Of a DNA stretch of 64,000 bases, positions 1-11,085 are shown one piece after another. This stretch comes from Loxodes magnus (taxonomy: Eukaryota > Ciliophora > Karyorelictea > Loxodida > Loxodidae). The stretch covers positions 1 through 64,000 of the forward strand of contig CAMPDV010002039.1 of NCBI GenBank assembly GCA_946699065.1, written 5' to 3'. Every line of letters begins with the position of its first letter. Position 1 is the first letter of the stretch. Position numbers and translations under genes: made by a program. The notes below the pieces were generated by a model. The model ran no database searches. It was given only the letters and a program-made list of their open reading frames with translations, and had not been told where the DNA came from.

Positions 1-3000
1 AGTGTGACCACTCATGGTCTTACAGGTACCTGTCTTGACGTCCCATAGTCTCACCGTAGAATCATAACTTCCCGATACGATGAACTCTGAATCACTGGAT
101 ATAGCCACAGCATATACATAACTAGTGTGACCACTCATGGTCTTACAGGTACCTGTCTTGACGTCCCATAGTCTCACCGTCTTATCTAAACTTCCCGATA
201 CGATGAACTCTGAATCACTGGATATAGCCACAGCATATACATAACTAGTGTGACCACTCATGGTCTTACAGGTACCTGTCTTGACGTCCCATAGTCTCAC
301 CGTAGATTCATAACTCCCCGATACGATGAACTCTGAATCACTGGATATAGCCACAGCATATACATAACTAGTGTGACCACTCATGGTCTTACAGGTACCT
401 GTCTTGACGTCCCATAGTCTCACCGTAGAATCATAACTTCCCGATACGATGAACTCTGAATCACTGGATATAGCCACAGCATATACATAACTAGTGTGAC
501 CACTCATGGTCTTACAGGTACCTGTCTTGACGTCCCATAGTCTCACCGTCTTATCTAAACTTCCCGATACGATGAACTCTGAATCACTGGATATAGTCAA
601 AACATATACATAACTAGTGTGACCACTCATGGTCTTACAGGTACCTGTCTTGACGTCCCATAGTCTCACCGTAGAATCATCACTTCCCGATACGATGAAC
701 TCTGAATCACTGGATATAGCCACAGCATATACATAACTAGTGTGACCACTCATGGTCTTACAGGTACCTGTCTTGACGTCCCATAGTCTCACCGTAGATT
801 CATAACTTCCCGATACGATGAACTCTGAATCACTGGATATAGCCACAGCATATACATAACTAGTGTGACCACTCATGGTCTTACAGGTACCTGTCATGAA
901 GTCCCATAGTCTCACCGTAGAATCATCACTTCCCGATACGATGAACTCTGAATCACTGGATATAGCCACAGCATATACATAACTAGTGTGACCACTCATG
1001 GTCTTACAGGTACCTGTCTTGACGTCCCATAGTCTCACCGTCTTATCTAAACTTCCCGATACGATGAACTCTGAATCACTGGATATAGTCAAAACATATA
1101 CAGAATTAGTGTGACCACTCATGGTCTTACAGGTACCTGTCTTGACGTCCCATAGTCTCACCGTAGAATCATAACTTCCCGATACGATGAACTCTGAATC
1201 ACTGGATATAGCCACAGCATATACATAACTAGTGTGACCACTCATGGTCTTACAGGTACCTGTCTTGACGTCCCATAGTCTCACCGTCTTATCTAAACTT
1301 CCCGATACGATGAACTCTGAATCACTGGATATAGCCACAGCATATACATAACTAGTGTGACCACTCATGGTCTTACAGGTACCTGTCTTGACGTCCCATA
1401 GTCTCACCGTAGATTCATAACTCCCCGATACGATGAACTCTGAATCACTGGATATAGCCACAGCATATACATAACTAGTGTGACCACTCATGGTCTTACA
1501 GGTACCTGTCTTGACGTCCCATAGTCTCACCGTAGAATCATAACTTCCCGATACGATGAACTCTGAATCACTGGATATAGCCACAGCATATACATAACTA
1601 GTGTGACCACTCATGGTCTTACAGGTACCTGTCTTGACGTCCCATAGTCTCACCGTCTTATCTAAACTTCCCGATACGATGAACTCTGAATCACTGGATA
1701 TAGTCAAAACATATACATAACTAGTGTGACCACTCATGGTCTTACAGGTACCTGTCTTGACGTCCCATAGTCTCACCGTCTTATCTAAACTTCCCGATAC
1801 GATGAACTCTGAATCACTGGATATAGTCAAAACATATACAGAATTAGTGTGACCACTCATGGTCTTACAGGTACCTGTCTTGACGTCCCATAGTCTCACC
1901 GTAGAATCATCACTTCCCGATACGATGAACTCTGAATCACTGGATATAGCCACAGCATATACATAACTAGTGTGACCACTCATGGTCTTACAGGTACCTG
2001 TCTTGACGTCCCATAGTCTCACCGTAGATTCATAACTTCCCGATACGATGAACTCTGAATCACTGGATATAGCCACAGCATATACATAACTAGTGTGACC
2101 ACTCATGGTCTTACAGGTACCTGTCTTGACGTCCCATAGTCTCACCGTAGAATCATAACTCCCCGATACGATGAACTCTGAATCACTGGATATAGCCACA
2201 GCATATACATAACTAGTGTGACCACTCATGGTCTTACAGGTACCTGTCTTGACGTCCCATAGTCTCACCGTCTTATCTAAACTTCCCGATACGATGAACT
2301 CTGAATCACTGGATATAGCCACAGCATATACATAACTAGTGTGACCACTCATGGTCTTACAGGTACCTGTCTTGACGTCCCATAGTCTCACCGTAGAATC
2401 ATAACTCCCCGATACGATGAACTCTGAATCACTGGATATAGCCACAGCATATACATAACTAGTGTGACCACTCATGGTCTTACAGGTACCTGTCTTGACG
2501 TCCCATAGTCTCACCGTCTTATCTAAACTTCCCGATACGATGAACTCTGAATCACTGGATATAGTCAAAACATATACAGAATTAGTGTGACCACTCATGG
2601 TCTTACAGGTACCTGTCTTGACGTCCCATAGTCTCACCGTAGAATCATAACTCCCCGATACGATGAACTCTGAATCACTGGATATAGCCACAGCATATAC
2701 ATAACTAGTGTGACCACTCATGGTCTTACAGGTACCTGTCTTGACGTCCCATAGTCTCACCGTAGAATCATAACTCCCCGATACGATGAACTCTGAATCA
2801 CTGGATATAGCCACAGCATATACATAACTAGTGTGACCACTCATGGTCTTACAGGTACCTGTCTTGACGTCCCATAGTCTCACCGTAGAATCATAACTCC
2901 CCGATACGATGAACTCTGAATCACTGGATATAGCCACAGCATATACATAACTAGTGTGACCACTCATGGTCTTACAGGTACCTGTCTTGACGTCCCATAG

Positions 3001-6000
3001 TCTCACCGTAGAATCATAACTCCCCGATACGATGAACTCTGAATCACTGGATATAGCCACAACATATACAGAATTAGTGTGACCACTCATGGTCTTACAG
3101 GTACCTGTCTTGACGTCCCATAGTCTCACCGTCTTATCTAAACTTCCCGATACGATGAACTCTGAATCACTGGATATAGCCACAGCATATACATAACTAG
3201 TGTGACCACTCATGGTCTTACAGGTACCTGTCTTGACGTCCCATAGTCTCACCGTAGATTCATAACTCCCCGATACGATGAACTCTGAATCACTGGATAT
3301 AGCCACAGCATATACATAACTAGTGTGACCACTCATGGTCTTACAGGTACCTGTCTTGACGTCCCATAGTCTCACCGTAGAATCATAACTTCCCGATACG
3401 ATGAACTCTGAATCACTGGATATAGCCACAACATATACAGAATTAGTGTGACCACTCATGGTCTTACAGGTACCTGTCTTGACGTCCCATAGTCTCACCG
3501 TCTTATCTAAACTTCCCGATACGATGAACTCTGAATCACTGGATATAGCCACAGCATATACATAACTAGTGTGACCACTCATGGTCTTACAGGTACCTGT
3601 CTTGACGTCCCATAGTCTCACCGTCTTATCTAAACTTCCCGATACGATGAACTCTGAATCACTGGATATAGCCACAGCATATACATAACTAGTGTGACCA
3701 CTCATGGTCTTACAGGTACCTGTCTTGACGTCCCATAGTCTCACCGTAGAATCATAACTCCCCGATACGATGAACTCTGAATCACTGGATATAGCCACAG
3801 CATATACATAACTAGTGTGACCACTCATGGTCTTACAGGTACCTGTCATGAAGTCCCATAGTCTCACCGTAGAATCATAACTCCCCGATACGATGAACTC
3901 TGAATCACTGGATATAGCCACAGCATATACATAACTAGTGTGACCACTCATGGTCTTACAGGTACCTGTCTTGACGTCCCATAGTCTCACCGTAGAATCA
4001 TAACTCCCCGATACGATGAACTCTGAATCACTGGATATAGCCACAGCATATACATAACTAGTGTGACCACTCATGGTCTTACAGGTACCTGTCTTGACGT
4101 CCCATAGTCTCACCGTAGAATCATAACTCCCCGATACGATGAACTCTGAATCACTGGATATAGCCACAGCATATACATAACTAGTGTGACCACTCATGGT
4201 CTTACAGGTACCTGTCTTGACGTCCCATAGTCTCACCGTCTTATCTAAACTTCCCGATACGATGAACTCTGAATCACTGGATATAGTCAAAACATATACA
4301 GAATTAGTGTGACCACTCATGGTCTTACAGGTACCTGTCTTGACGTCCCATAGTCTCACCGTCTTATCTAAACTTCCCGATACGATGAACTCTGAATCAC
4401 TGGATATAGCCACAGCATATACATAACTAGTGTGACCACTCATGGTCTTACAGGTACCTGTCTTGACGTCCCATAGTCTCACCGTAGATTCATAACTTCC
4501 CGATACGATGAACTCTGAATCACTGGATATAGCCACAACATATACAGAATTAGTGTGACCACTCATGGTCTTACAGGTACCTGTCTTGACGTCCCATAGT
4601 CTCACCGTCTTATCTAAACTTCCCGATACGATGAACTCTGAATCACTGGATATAGCCACAGCATATACATAACTAGTGTGACCACTCATGGTCTTACAGG
4701 TACCTGTCTTGACGTCCCATAGTCTCACCGTCTTATCTAAACTTCCCGATACGATGAACTCTGAATCACTGGATATAGCCACAGCATATACATAACTAGT
4801 GTGACCACTCATGGTCTTACAGGTACCTGTCTTGACGTCCCATAGTCTCACCGTAGAATCATAACTCCCCGATACGATGAACTCTGAATCACTGGATATA
4901 GCCACAGCATATACATAACTAGTGTGACCACTCATGGTCTTACAGGTACCTGTCTTGACGTCCCATAGTCTCACCGTAGAATCATAACTCCCCGATACGA
5001 TGAACTCTGAATCACTGGATATAGCCACAGCATATACATAACTAGTGTGACCACTCATGGTCTTACAGGTACCTGTCATGAAGTCCCATAGTCTCACCGT
5101 AGAATCATAACTTCCCGATACGATGAACTCTGAATCACTGGATATAGCCACAGCATATACATAACTAGTGTGACCACTCATGGTCTTACAGGTACCTGTC
5201 TTGACGTCCCATAGTCTCACCGTAGAATCATAACTTCCCGATACGATGAACTCTGAATCACTGGATATAGCCACAGCATATACATAACTAGTGTGACCAC
5301 TCATGGTCTTACAGGTACCTGTCTTGACGTCCCATAGTCTCACCGTCTTATCTAAACTTCCCGATACGATGAACTCTGAATCACTGGATATAGCCACAGC
5401 ATATACATAACTAGTGTGACCACTCATGGTCTTACAGGTACCTGTCTTGACGTCCCATAGTCTCACCGTCTTATCTAAACTTCCCGATACGATGAACTCT
5501 GAATCACTGGATATAGCCACAGCATATACATAACTAGTGTGACCACTCATGGTCTTACAGGTACCTGTCTTGACGTCCCATAGTCTCACCGTAGAATCAT
5601 AACTCCCCGATACGATGAACTCTGAATCACTGGATATAGCCACAGCATATACATAACTAGTGTGACCACTCATGGTCTTACAGGTACCTGTCTTGACGTC
5701 CCATAGTCTCACCGTCTTATCTAAACTTCCCGATACGATGAACTCTGAATCACTGGATATAGCCACAGCATATACATAACTAGTGTGACCACTCATGGTC
5801 TTACAGGTACCTGTCTTGACGTCCCATAGTCTCACCGTAGATTCATAACTCCCCGATACGATGAACTCTGAATCACTGGATATAGCCACAGCATATACAT
5901 AACTAGTGTGACCACTCATGGTCTTACAGGTACCTGTCTTGACGTCCCATAGTCTCACCGTAGAATCATAACTTCCCGATACGATGAACTCTGAATCACT

Positions 6001-7490
6001 GGATATAGCCACAGCATATACATAACTAGTGTGACCACTCATGGTCTTACAGGTACCTGTCTTGACGTCCCATAGTCTCACCGTCTTATCTAAACTTCCC
6101 GATACGATGAACTCTGAATCACTGGATATAGTCAAAACATATACATAACTAGTGTGACCACTCATGGTCTTACAGGTACCTGTCTTGACGTCCCATAGTC
6201 TCACCGTAGAATCATCACTTCCCGATACGATGAACTCTGAATCACTGGATATAGCCACAGCATATACATAACTAGTGTGACCACTCATGGTCTTACAGGT
6301 ACCTGTCTTGACGTCCCATAGTCTCACCGTAGATTCATAACTTCCCGATACGATGAACTCTGAATCACTGGATATAGCCACAGCATATACATAACTAGTG
6401 TGACCACTCATGGTCTTACAGGTACCTGTCATGAAGTCCCATAGTCTCACCGTAGAATCATCACTTCCCGATACGATGAACTCTGAATCACTGGATATAG
6501 CCACAGCATATACATAACTAGTGTGACCACTCATGGTCTTACAGGTACCTGTCTTGACGTCCCATAGTCTCACCGTCTTATCTAAACTTCCCGATACGAT
6601 GAACTCTGAATCACTGGATATAGTCAAAACATATACAGAATTAGTGTGACCACTCATGGTCTTACAGGTACCTGTCTTGACGTCCCATAGTCTCACCGTA
6701 GAATCATAACTTCCCGATACGATGAACTCTGAATCACTGGATATAGCCACAGCATATACATAACTAGTGTGACCACTCATGGTCTTACAGGTACCTGTCT
6801 TGACGTCCCATAGTCTCACCGTCTTATCTAAACTTCCCGATACGATGAACTCTGAATCACTGGATATAGCCACAGCATATACATAACTAGTGTGACCACT
6901 CATGGTCTTACAGGTACCTGTCTTGACGTCCCATAGTCTCACCGTAGATTCATAACTCCCCGATACGATGAACTCTGAATCACTGGATATAGCCACAGCA
7001 TATACATAACTAGTGTGACCACTCATGGTCTTACAGGTACCTGTCTTGACGTCCCATAGTCTCACCGTAGAATCATAACTCCCCGATACGATGAACTCTG
7101 AATCACTGGATATAGCCACAGCATATACATAACTAGTGTGACCACTCATGGTCTTACAGGTACCTGTCTTGACGTCCCATAGTCTCACCGTCTTATCTAA
7201 ACTTCCCGATACGATGAACTCTGAATCACTGGATATAGTCAAAACATATACATAACTAGTGTGACCACTCATGGTCTTACAGGTACCTGTCTTGACGTCC
7301 CATAGTCTCACCGTCTTATCTAAACTTCCCGATACGATGAACTCTGAATCACTGGATATAGTCAAAACATATACAGAATTAGTGTGACCACTCATGGTCT
7401 TACAGGTACCTGTCTTGACGTCCCATAGTCTCACCGTAGAATCATCACTTCCCGATACGATGAACTCTGAATCACTGGATATAGCCACAG
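1..7490 (-). repeat. Inverted duplicate of about 13.4-20.8 kb of the right arm
   Basis: Reading leftwards from the DDS unit at 7441, the order of unit variants equals that of the right arm reading from the DDS unit at 13407 for about 60 units. The match includes the silent GGA/GGG choice in nearly all of them. It covers the rare NS-VVA units (4540, 3430, 3060 against 16190, 17295, 17670) and the FM units. The one clear difference is one extra YDS unit on the left near 4860-4990. The DDS markers at 7441 and 1906 are 45 units apart; the matching right-arm pair is 44 units apart. Confidence 0.8.
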
Positions 7491-10400
7491 CAAATACATA
7501 ACTAGTGTGACCACTCATGGTCTTACAGGTACCTGTCTTGACGTCCCATAGTCTCACCGTAGATTCATAACTTCCCGATACGATGAACTCTGAATCACTG
7601 GATATAGCCACAGCATATACATAACTAGTGTGACCACTCATGGTCTTACAGGTACCTGTCTTGACGTCCCATAGTCTCACCGTAGAATCATAACTCCCCG
7701 ATACGATGAACTCTGAATCACTGGATATAGCCACAGCATATACATAACTAGTGTGACCACTCATGGTCTTACAGGTACCTGTCTTGACGTCCCATAGTCT
7801 CACCGTCTTATCTAAACTTCCCGATACGATGAACTCTGAATCACTGGATATAGCCACAGCATATACATAACTAGTGTGACCACTCATGGTCTTACAGGTA
7901 CCTGTCTTGACGTCCCATAGTCTCACCGTAGAATCATAACTTCCCGATACGATGAACTCTGAATCACTGGATATAGCCACAGCATATACATAACTAGTGT
8001 GACCACTCATGGTCTTACAGGTACCTGTCTTGACGTCCCATAGTCTCACCGTCTTATCTAAACTTCCCGATACGATGAACTCTGAATCACTGGATATAGT
8101 CAAAACATATACATAACTAGTGTGACCACTCATGGTCTTACAGGTACCTGTCTTGACGTCCCATAGTCTCACCGTAGAATCATCACTTCCCGATACGATG
8201 AACTCTGAATCACTGGATATAGCCACAGCATATACATAACTAGTGTGACCACTCATGGTCTTACAGGTACCTGTCTTGACGTCCCATAGTCTCACCGTAG
8301 ATTCATAACTTCCCGATACGATGAACTCTGAATCACTGGATATAGCCACAGCATATACATAACTAGTGTGACCACTCATGGTCTTACAGGTACCTGTCAT
8401 GAAGTCCCATAGTCTCACCGTAGAATCATAACTTCCCGATACGATGAACTCTGAATCACTGGATATAGCCACAGCATATACATAACTAGTGTGACCACTC
8501 ATGGTCTTACAGGTACCTGTCTTGACGTCCCATAGTCTCACCGTCTTATCTAAACTTCCCGATACGATGAACTCTGAATCACTGGATATAGTCAAAACAT
8601 ATACAGAATTAGTGTGACCACTCATGGTCTTACAGGTACCTGTCTTGACGTCCCATAGTCTCACCGTAGATTCATAACTTCCCGATACGATGAACTCTGA
8701 ATCACTGGATATAGCCACAGCATATACATAACTAGTGTGACCACTCATGGTCTTACAGGTACCTGTCATGAAGTCCCATAGTCTCACCGTAGAATCATAA
8801 CTTCCCGATACGATGAACTCTGAATCACTGGATATAGCCACAGCATATACATAACTAGTGTGACCACTCATGGTCTTACAGGTACCTGTCTTGACGTCCC
8901 ATAGTCTCACCGTCTTATCTAAACTTCCCGATACGATGAACTCTGAATCACTGGATATAGTCAAAACATATACAGAATTAGTGTGACCACTCATGGTCTT
9001 ACAGGTACCTGTCTTGACGTCCCATAGTCTCACCGTCTTATCTAAACTTCCCGATACGATGAACTCTGAATCACTGGATATAGCCACAGCATATACATAA
9101 CTAGTGTGACCACTCATGGTCTTACAGGTACCTGTCTTGACGTCCCATAGTCTCACCGTCTTATCTAAACTTCCCGATACGATGAACTCTGAATCACTGG
9201 ATATAGCCACAGCATATACATAACTAGTGTGACCACTCATGGTCTTACAGGTACCTGTCATGAAGTCCCATAGTCTCACCGTAGAATCATAACTTCCCGA
9301 TACGATGAACTCTGAATCACTGGATATAGCCACAGCATATACATAACTAGTGTGACCACTCATGGTCTTACAGGTACCTGTCTTGACGTCCCATAGTCTC
9401 ACCGTAGAATCATAACTTCCCGATACGATGAACTCTGAATCACTGGATATAGCCACAGCATATACATAACTAGTGTGACCACTCATGGTCTTACAGGTAC
9501 CTGTCTTGACGTCCCATAGTCTCACCGTCTTATCTAAACTTCCCGATACGATGAACTCTGAATCACTGGATATAGCCACAGCATATACATAACTAGTGTG
9601 ACCACTCATGGTCTTACAGGTACCTGTCTTGACGTCCCATAGTCTCACCGTCTTATCTAAACTTCCCGATACGATGAACTCTGAATCACTGGATATAGCC
9701 ACAGCATATACATAACTAGTGTGACCACTCATGGTCTTACAGGTACCTGTCTTGACGTCCCATAGTCTCACCGTAGAATCATAACTCCCCGATACGATGA
9801 ACTCTGAATCACTGGATATAGCCACAGCATATACATAACTAGTGTGACCACTCATGGTCTTACAGGTACCTGTCTTGACGTCCCATAGTCTCACCGTAGA
9901 ATCATAACTTCCCGATACGATGAACTCTGAATCACTGGATATAGCCACAGCATATACATAACTAGTGTGACCACTCATGGTCTTACAGGTACCTGTCTTG
10001 ACGTCCCATAGTCTCACCGTAGATTCATAACTCCCCGATACGATGAACTCTGAATCACTGGATATAGCCACAGCATATACATAACTAGTGTGACCACTCA
10101 TGGTCTTACAGGTACCTGTCTTGACGTCCCATAGTCTCACCGTAGAATCATAACTTCCCGATACGATGAACTCTGAATCACTGGATATAGCCACAGCATA
10201 TACATAACTAGTGTGACCACTCATGGTCTTACAGGTACCTGTCTTGACGTCCCATAGTCTCACCGTCTTATCTAAACTTCCCGATACGATGAACTCTGAA
10301 TCACTGGATATAGCCACAGCATATACATAACTAGTGTGACCACTCATGGTCTTACAGGTACCTGTCTTGACGTCCCATAGTCTCACCGTAGAATCATCAC

Positions 10401-11085
10401 TTCCCGATACGATGAACTCTGAATCACTGGATATAGCCACAGCATATACATAACTAGTGTGACCACTCATGGTCTTACAGGTACCTGTCTTGACGTCCCA
10501 TAGTCTCACCGTAGATTCATAACTTCCCGATACGATGAACTCTGAATCACTGGATATAGCCACAGCATATACATAACTAGTGTGACCACTCATGGTCTTA
10601 CAGGTACCTGTCATGAAGTCCCATAGTCTCACCGTAGAATCATCACTTCCCGATACGATGAACTCTGAATCACTGGATATAGCCACAGCATATACATAAC
10701 TAGTGTGACCACTCATGGTCTTACAGGTACCTGTCTTGACGTCCCATAGTCTCACCGTCTTATCTAAACTTCCCGATACGATGAACTCTGAATCACTGGA
10801 TATAGTCAAAACATATACAGAATTAGTGTGACCACTCATGGTCTTACAGGTACCTGTCTTGACGTCCCATAGTCTCACCGTAGAATCATCACTTCCCGAT
10901 ACGATGAACTCTGAATCACTGGATATAGTCAAAGCATATACATAACTAGTGTGACCACTCATGGTCTTACAGGTACCTGTCTTGACGTCCCATAGTCTCA
11001 CCGTAGAATCATAACTTCCCGATACGATGAACTCTGAATCACTGGATATAGCCACAGCATATACATAACTAGTGTGACCACTCAT
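1..11085 (-). CDS. Giant WD40-repeat protein segment, 90 blades, 3' end beyond the window
   Basis: Reading leftwards from an in-frame ATG (complement of 11083-11085, start of M-S-G-H-T) the frame stays open to base 1, giving 3695 codons and 90 WD40 repeats. Each repeat has strand a (YVYAVAIS), strand b (FIVSGS), strand c (TVRLWD) and strand d (CKTMSGH), with GH and WD in the usual places. The ATG is only the first Met after the damaged unit at 11.1 kb. Every unit has the same Met, so it is no evidence for a true start. I see no signal peptide, membrane segment, NB-ARC/NACHT domain or other domain. Singular changes include Y to F near 7491 and a mosaic ALT block near 10929. WD40 blades normally make ring-shaped interaction platforms, usually of seven blades; the partner here is unknown. 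The segment may be an inverted copy of part of the right arm. Confidence 0.75.
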   Translation of the reverse strand, partial: MSGHTSYVYAVAISSDSEFIVSGSYDSTVRLWDVKTGTCKTMSGHTSYVYALTISSDSEFIVSGSDDSTVRLWDVKTGTCKTMSGHTNSVYVLTISSDSEFIVSGSLDKTVRLWDVKTGTCKTMSGHTSYVYAVAISSDSEFIVSGSDDSTVRLWDFMTGTCKTMSGHTSYVYAVAISSDSEFIVSGSYESTVRLWDVKTGTCKTMSGHTSYVYAVAISSDSEFIVSGSDDSTVRLWDVKTGTCKTMSGHTSYVYAVAISSDSEFIVSGSLDKTVRLWDVKTGTCKTMSGHTSYVYAVAISSDSEFIVSGSYDSTVRLWDVKTGTCKTMSGHTSYVYAVAISSDSEFIVSGSYESTVRLWDVKTGTCKTMSGHTSYVYAVAISSDSEFIVSGSYDSTVRLWDVKTGTCKTMSGHTSYVYAVAISSDSEFIVSGSYDSTVRLWDVKTGTCKTMSGHTSYVYAVAISSDSEFIVSGSLDKTVRLWDVKTGTCKTMSGHTSYVYAVAISSDSEFIVSGSLDKTVRLWDVKTGTCKTMSGHTSYVYAVAISSDSEFIVSGSYDSTVRLWDVKTGTCKTMSGHTSYVYAVAISSDSEFIVSGSYDSTVRLWDFMTGTCKTMSGHTSYVYAVAISSDSEFIVSGSLDKTVRLWDVKTGTCKTMSGHTSYVYAVAISSDSEFIVSGSLDKTVRLWDVKTGTCKTMSGHTNSVYVLTISSDSEFIVSGSLDKTVRLWDVKTGTCKTMSGHTSYVYAVAISSDSEFIVSGSYDSTVRLWDFMTGTCKTMSGHTSYVYAVAISSDSEFIVSGSYESTVRLWDVKTGTCKTMSGHTNSVYVLTISSDSEFIVSGSLDKTVRLWDVKTGTCKTMSGHTSYVYAVAISSDSEFIVSGSYDSTVRLWDFMTGTCKTMSGHTSYVYAVAISSDSEFIVSGSYESTVRLWDVKTGTCKTMSGHTSYVYAVAISSDSEFIVSGSDDSTVRLWDVKTGTCKTMSGHTSYVYVLTISSDSEFIVSGSLDKTVRLWDVKTGTCKTMSGHTSYVYAVAISSDSEFIVSGSYDSTVRLWDVKTGTCKTMSGHTSYVYAVAISSDSEFIVSGSLDKTVRLWDVKTGTCKTMSGHTSYVYAVAISSDSEFIVSGSYDSTVRLWDVKTGTCKTMSGHTSYVYAVAISSDSEFIVSGSYESTVRLWDVKTGTCKTMSGHTSYVFAVAISSDSEFIVSGSDDSTVRLWDVKTGTCKTMSGHTNSVYVLTISSDSEFIVSGSLDKTVRLWDVKTGTCKTMSGHTSYVYVLTISSDSEFIVSGSLDKTVRLWDVKTGTCKTMSGHTSYVYAVAISSDSEFIVSGSYDSTVRLWDVKTGTCKTMSGHTSYVYAVAISSDSEFIVSGSYESTVRLWDVKTGTCKTMSGHTSYVYAVAISSDSEFIVSGSLDKTVRLWDVKTGTCKTMSGHTSYVYAVAISSDSEFIVSGSYDSTVRLWDVKTGTCKTMSGHTNSVYVLTISSDSEFIVSGSLDKTVRLWDVKTGTCKTMSGHTSYVYAVAISSDSEFIVSGSDDSTVRLWDFMTGTCKTMSGHTSYVYAVAISSDSEFIVSGSYESTVRLWDVKTGTCKTMSGHTSYVYAVAISSDSEFIVSGSDDSTVRLWDVKTGTCKTMSGHTSYVYVLTISSDSEFIVSGSLDKTVRLWDVKTGTCKTMSGHTSYVYAVAISSDSEFIVSGSYDSTVRLWDVKTGTCKTMSGHTSYVYAVAISSDSEFIVSGSYESTVRLWDVKTGTCKTMSGHTSYVYAVAISSDSEFIVSGSLDKTVRLWDVKTGTCKTMSGHTSYVYAVAISSDSEFIVSGSYDSTVRLWDVKTGTCKTMSGHTSYVYAVAISSDSEFIVSGSLDKTVRLWDVKTGTCKTMSGHTSYVYAVAISSDSEFIVSGSLDKTVRLWDVKTGTCKTMSGHTSYVYAVAISSDSEFIVSGSYDSTVRLWDVKTGTCKTMSGHTSYVYAVAISSDSEFIVSGSYDSTVRLWDFMTGTCKTMSGHTSYVYAVAISSDSEFIVSGSYDSTVRLWDVKTGTCKTMSGHTSYVYAVAISSDSEFIVSGSYDSTVRLWDVKTGTCKTMSGHTSYVYAVAISSDSEFIVSGSLDKTVRLWDVKTGTCKTMSGHTSYVYAVAISSDSEFIVSGSLDKTVRLWDVKTGTCKTMSGHTNSVYVVAISSDSEFIVSGSYESTVRLWDVKTGTCKTMSGHTSYVYAVAISSDSEFIVSGSLDKTVRLWDVKTGTCKTMSGHTNSVYVLTISSDSEFIVSGSLDKTVRLWDVKTGTCKTMSGHTSYVYAVAISSDSEFIVSGSYDSTVRLWDVKTGTCKTMSGHTSYVYAVAISSDSEFIVSGSYDSTVRLWDVKTGTCKTMSGHTSYVYAVAISSDSEFIVSGSYDSTVRLWDFMTGTCKTMSGHTSYVYAVAISSDSEFIVSGSYDSTVRLWDVKTGTCKTMSGHTSYVYAVAISSDSEFIVSGSLDKTVRLWDVKTGTCKTMSGHTSYVYAVAISSDSEFIVSGSLDKTVRLWDVKTGTCKTMSGHTNSVYVVAISSDSEFIVSGSYDSTVRLWDVKTGTCKTMSGHTSYVYAVAISSDSEFIVSGSYESTVRLWDVKTGTCKTMSGHTSYVYAVAISSDSEFIVSGSLDKTVRLWDVKTGTCKTMSGHTNSVYVVAISSDSEFIVSGSYDSTVRLWDVKTGTCKTMSGHTSYVYAVAISSDSEFIVSGSYDSTVRLWDVKTGTCKTMSGHTSYVYAVAISSDSEFIVSGSYDSTVRLWDVKTGTCKTMSGHTSYVYAVAISSDSEFIVSGSYDSTVRLWDVKTGTCKTMSGHTNSVYVLTISSDSEFIVSGSLDKTVRLWDVKTGTCKTMSGHTSYVYAVAISSDSEFIVSGSYDSTVRLWDVKTGTCKTMSGHTSYVYAVAISSDSEFIVSGSLDKTVRLWDVKTGTCKTMSGHTSYVYAVAISSDSEFIVSGSYDSTVRLWDVKTGTCKTMSGHTSYVYAVAISSDSEFIVSGSYESTVRLWDVKTGTCKTMSGHTSYVYAVAISSDSEFIVSGSDDSTVRLWDVKTGTCKTMSGHTNSVYVLTISSDSEFIVSGSLDKTVRLWDVKTGTCKTMSGHTSYVYVLTISSDSEFIVSGSLDKTVRLWDVKTGTCKTMSGHTSYVYAVAISSDSEFIVSGSYDSTVRLWDVKTGTCKTMSGHTSYVYAVAISSDSEFIVSGSYESTVRLWDVKTGTCKTMSGHTSYVYAVAISSDSEFIVSGSLDKTVRLWDVKTGTCKTMSGHTSYVYAVAISSDSEFIVSGSYDSTVRLWDVKTGTCKTMSGHTNSVYVLTISSDSEFIVSGSLDKTVRLWDVKTGTCKTMSGHTSYVYAVAISSDSEFIVSGSDDSTVRLWDFMTGTCKTMSGHTSYVYAVAISSDSEFIVSGSYESTVRLWDVKTGTCKTMSGHTSYVYAVAISSDSEFIVSGSDDSTVRLWDVKTGTCKTMSGHTSYVYVLTISSDSEFIVSGSLDKTVRLWDVKTGTCKTMSGHTSYVYAVAISSDSEFIVSGSYDSTVRLWDVKTGTCKTMSGHTSYVYAVAISSDSEFIVSGSYESTVRLWDVKTGTCKTMSGHTSYVYAVAISSDSEFIVSGSLDKTVRLWDVKTGTCKTMSGHTSYVYAVAISSDSEFIVSGSYDSTVRLWDVKTGTCKTMSGHT

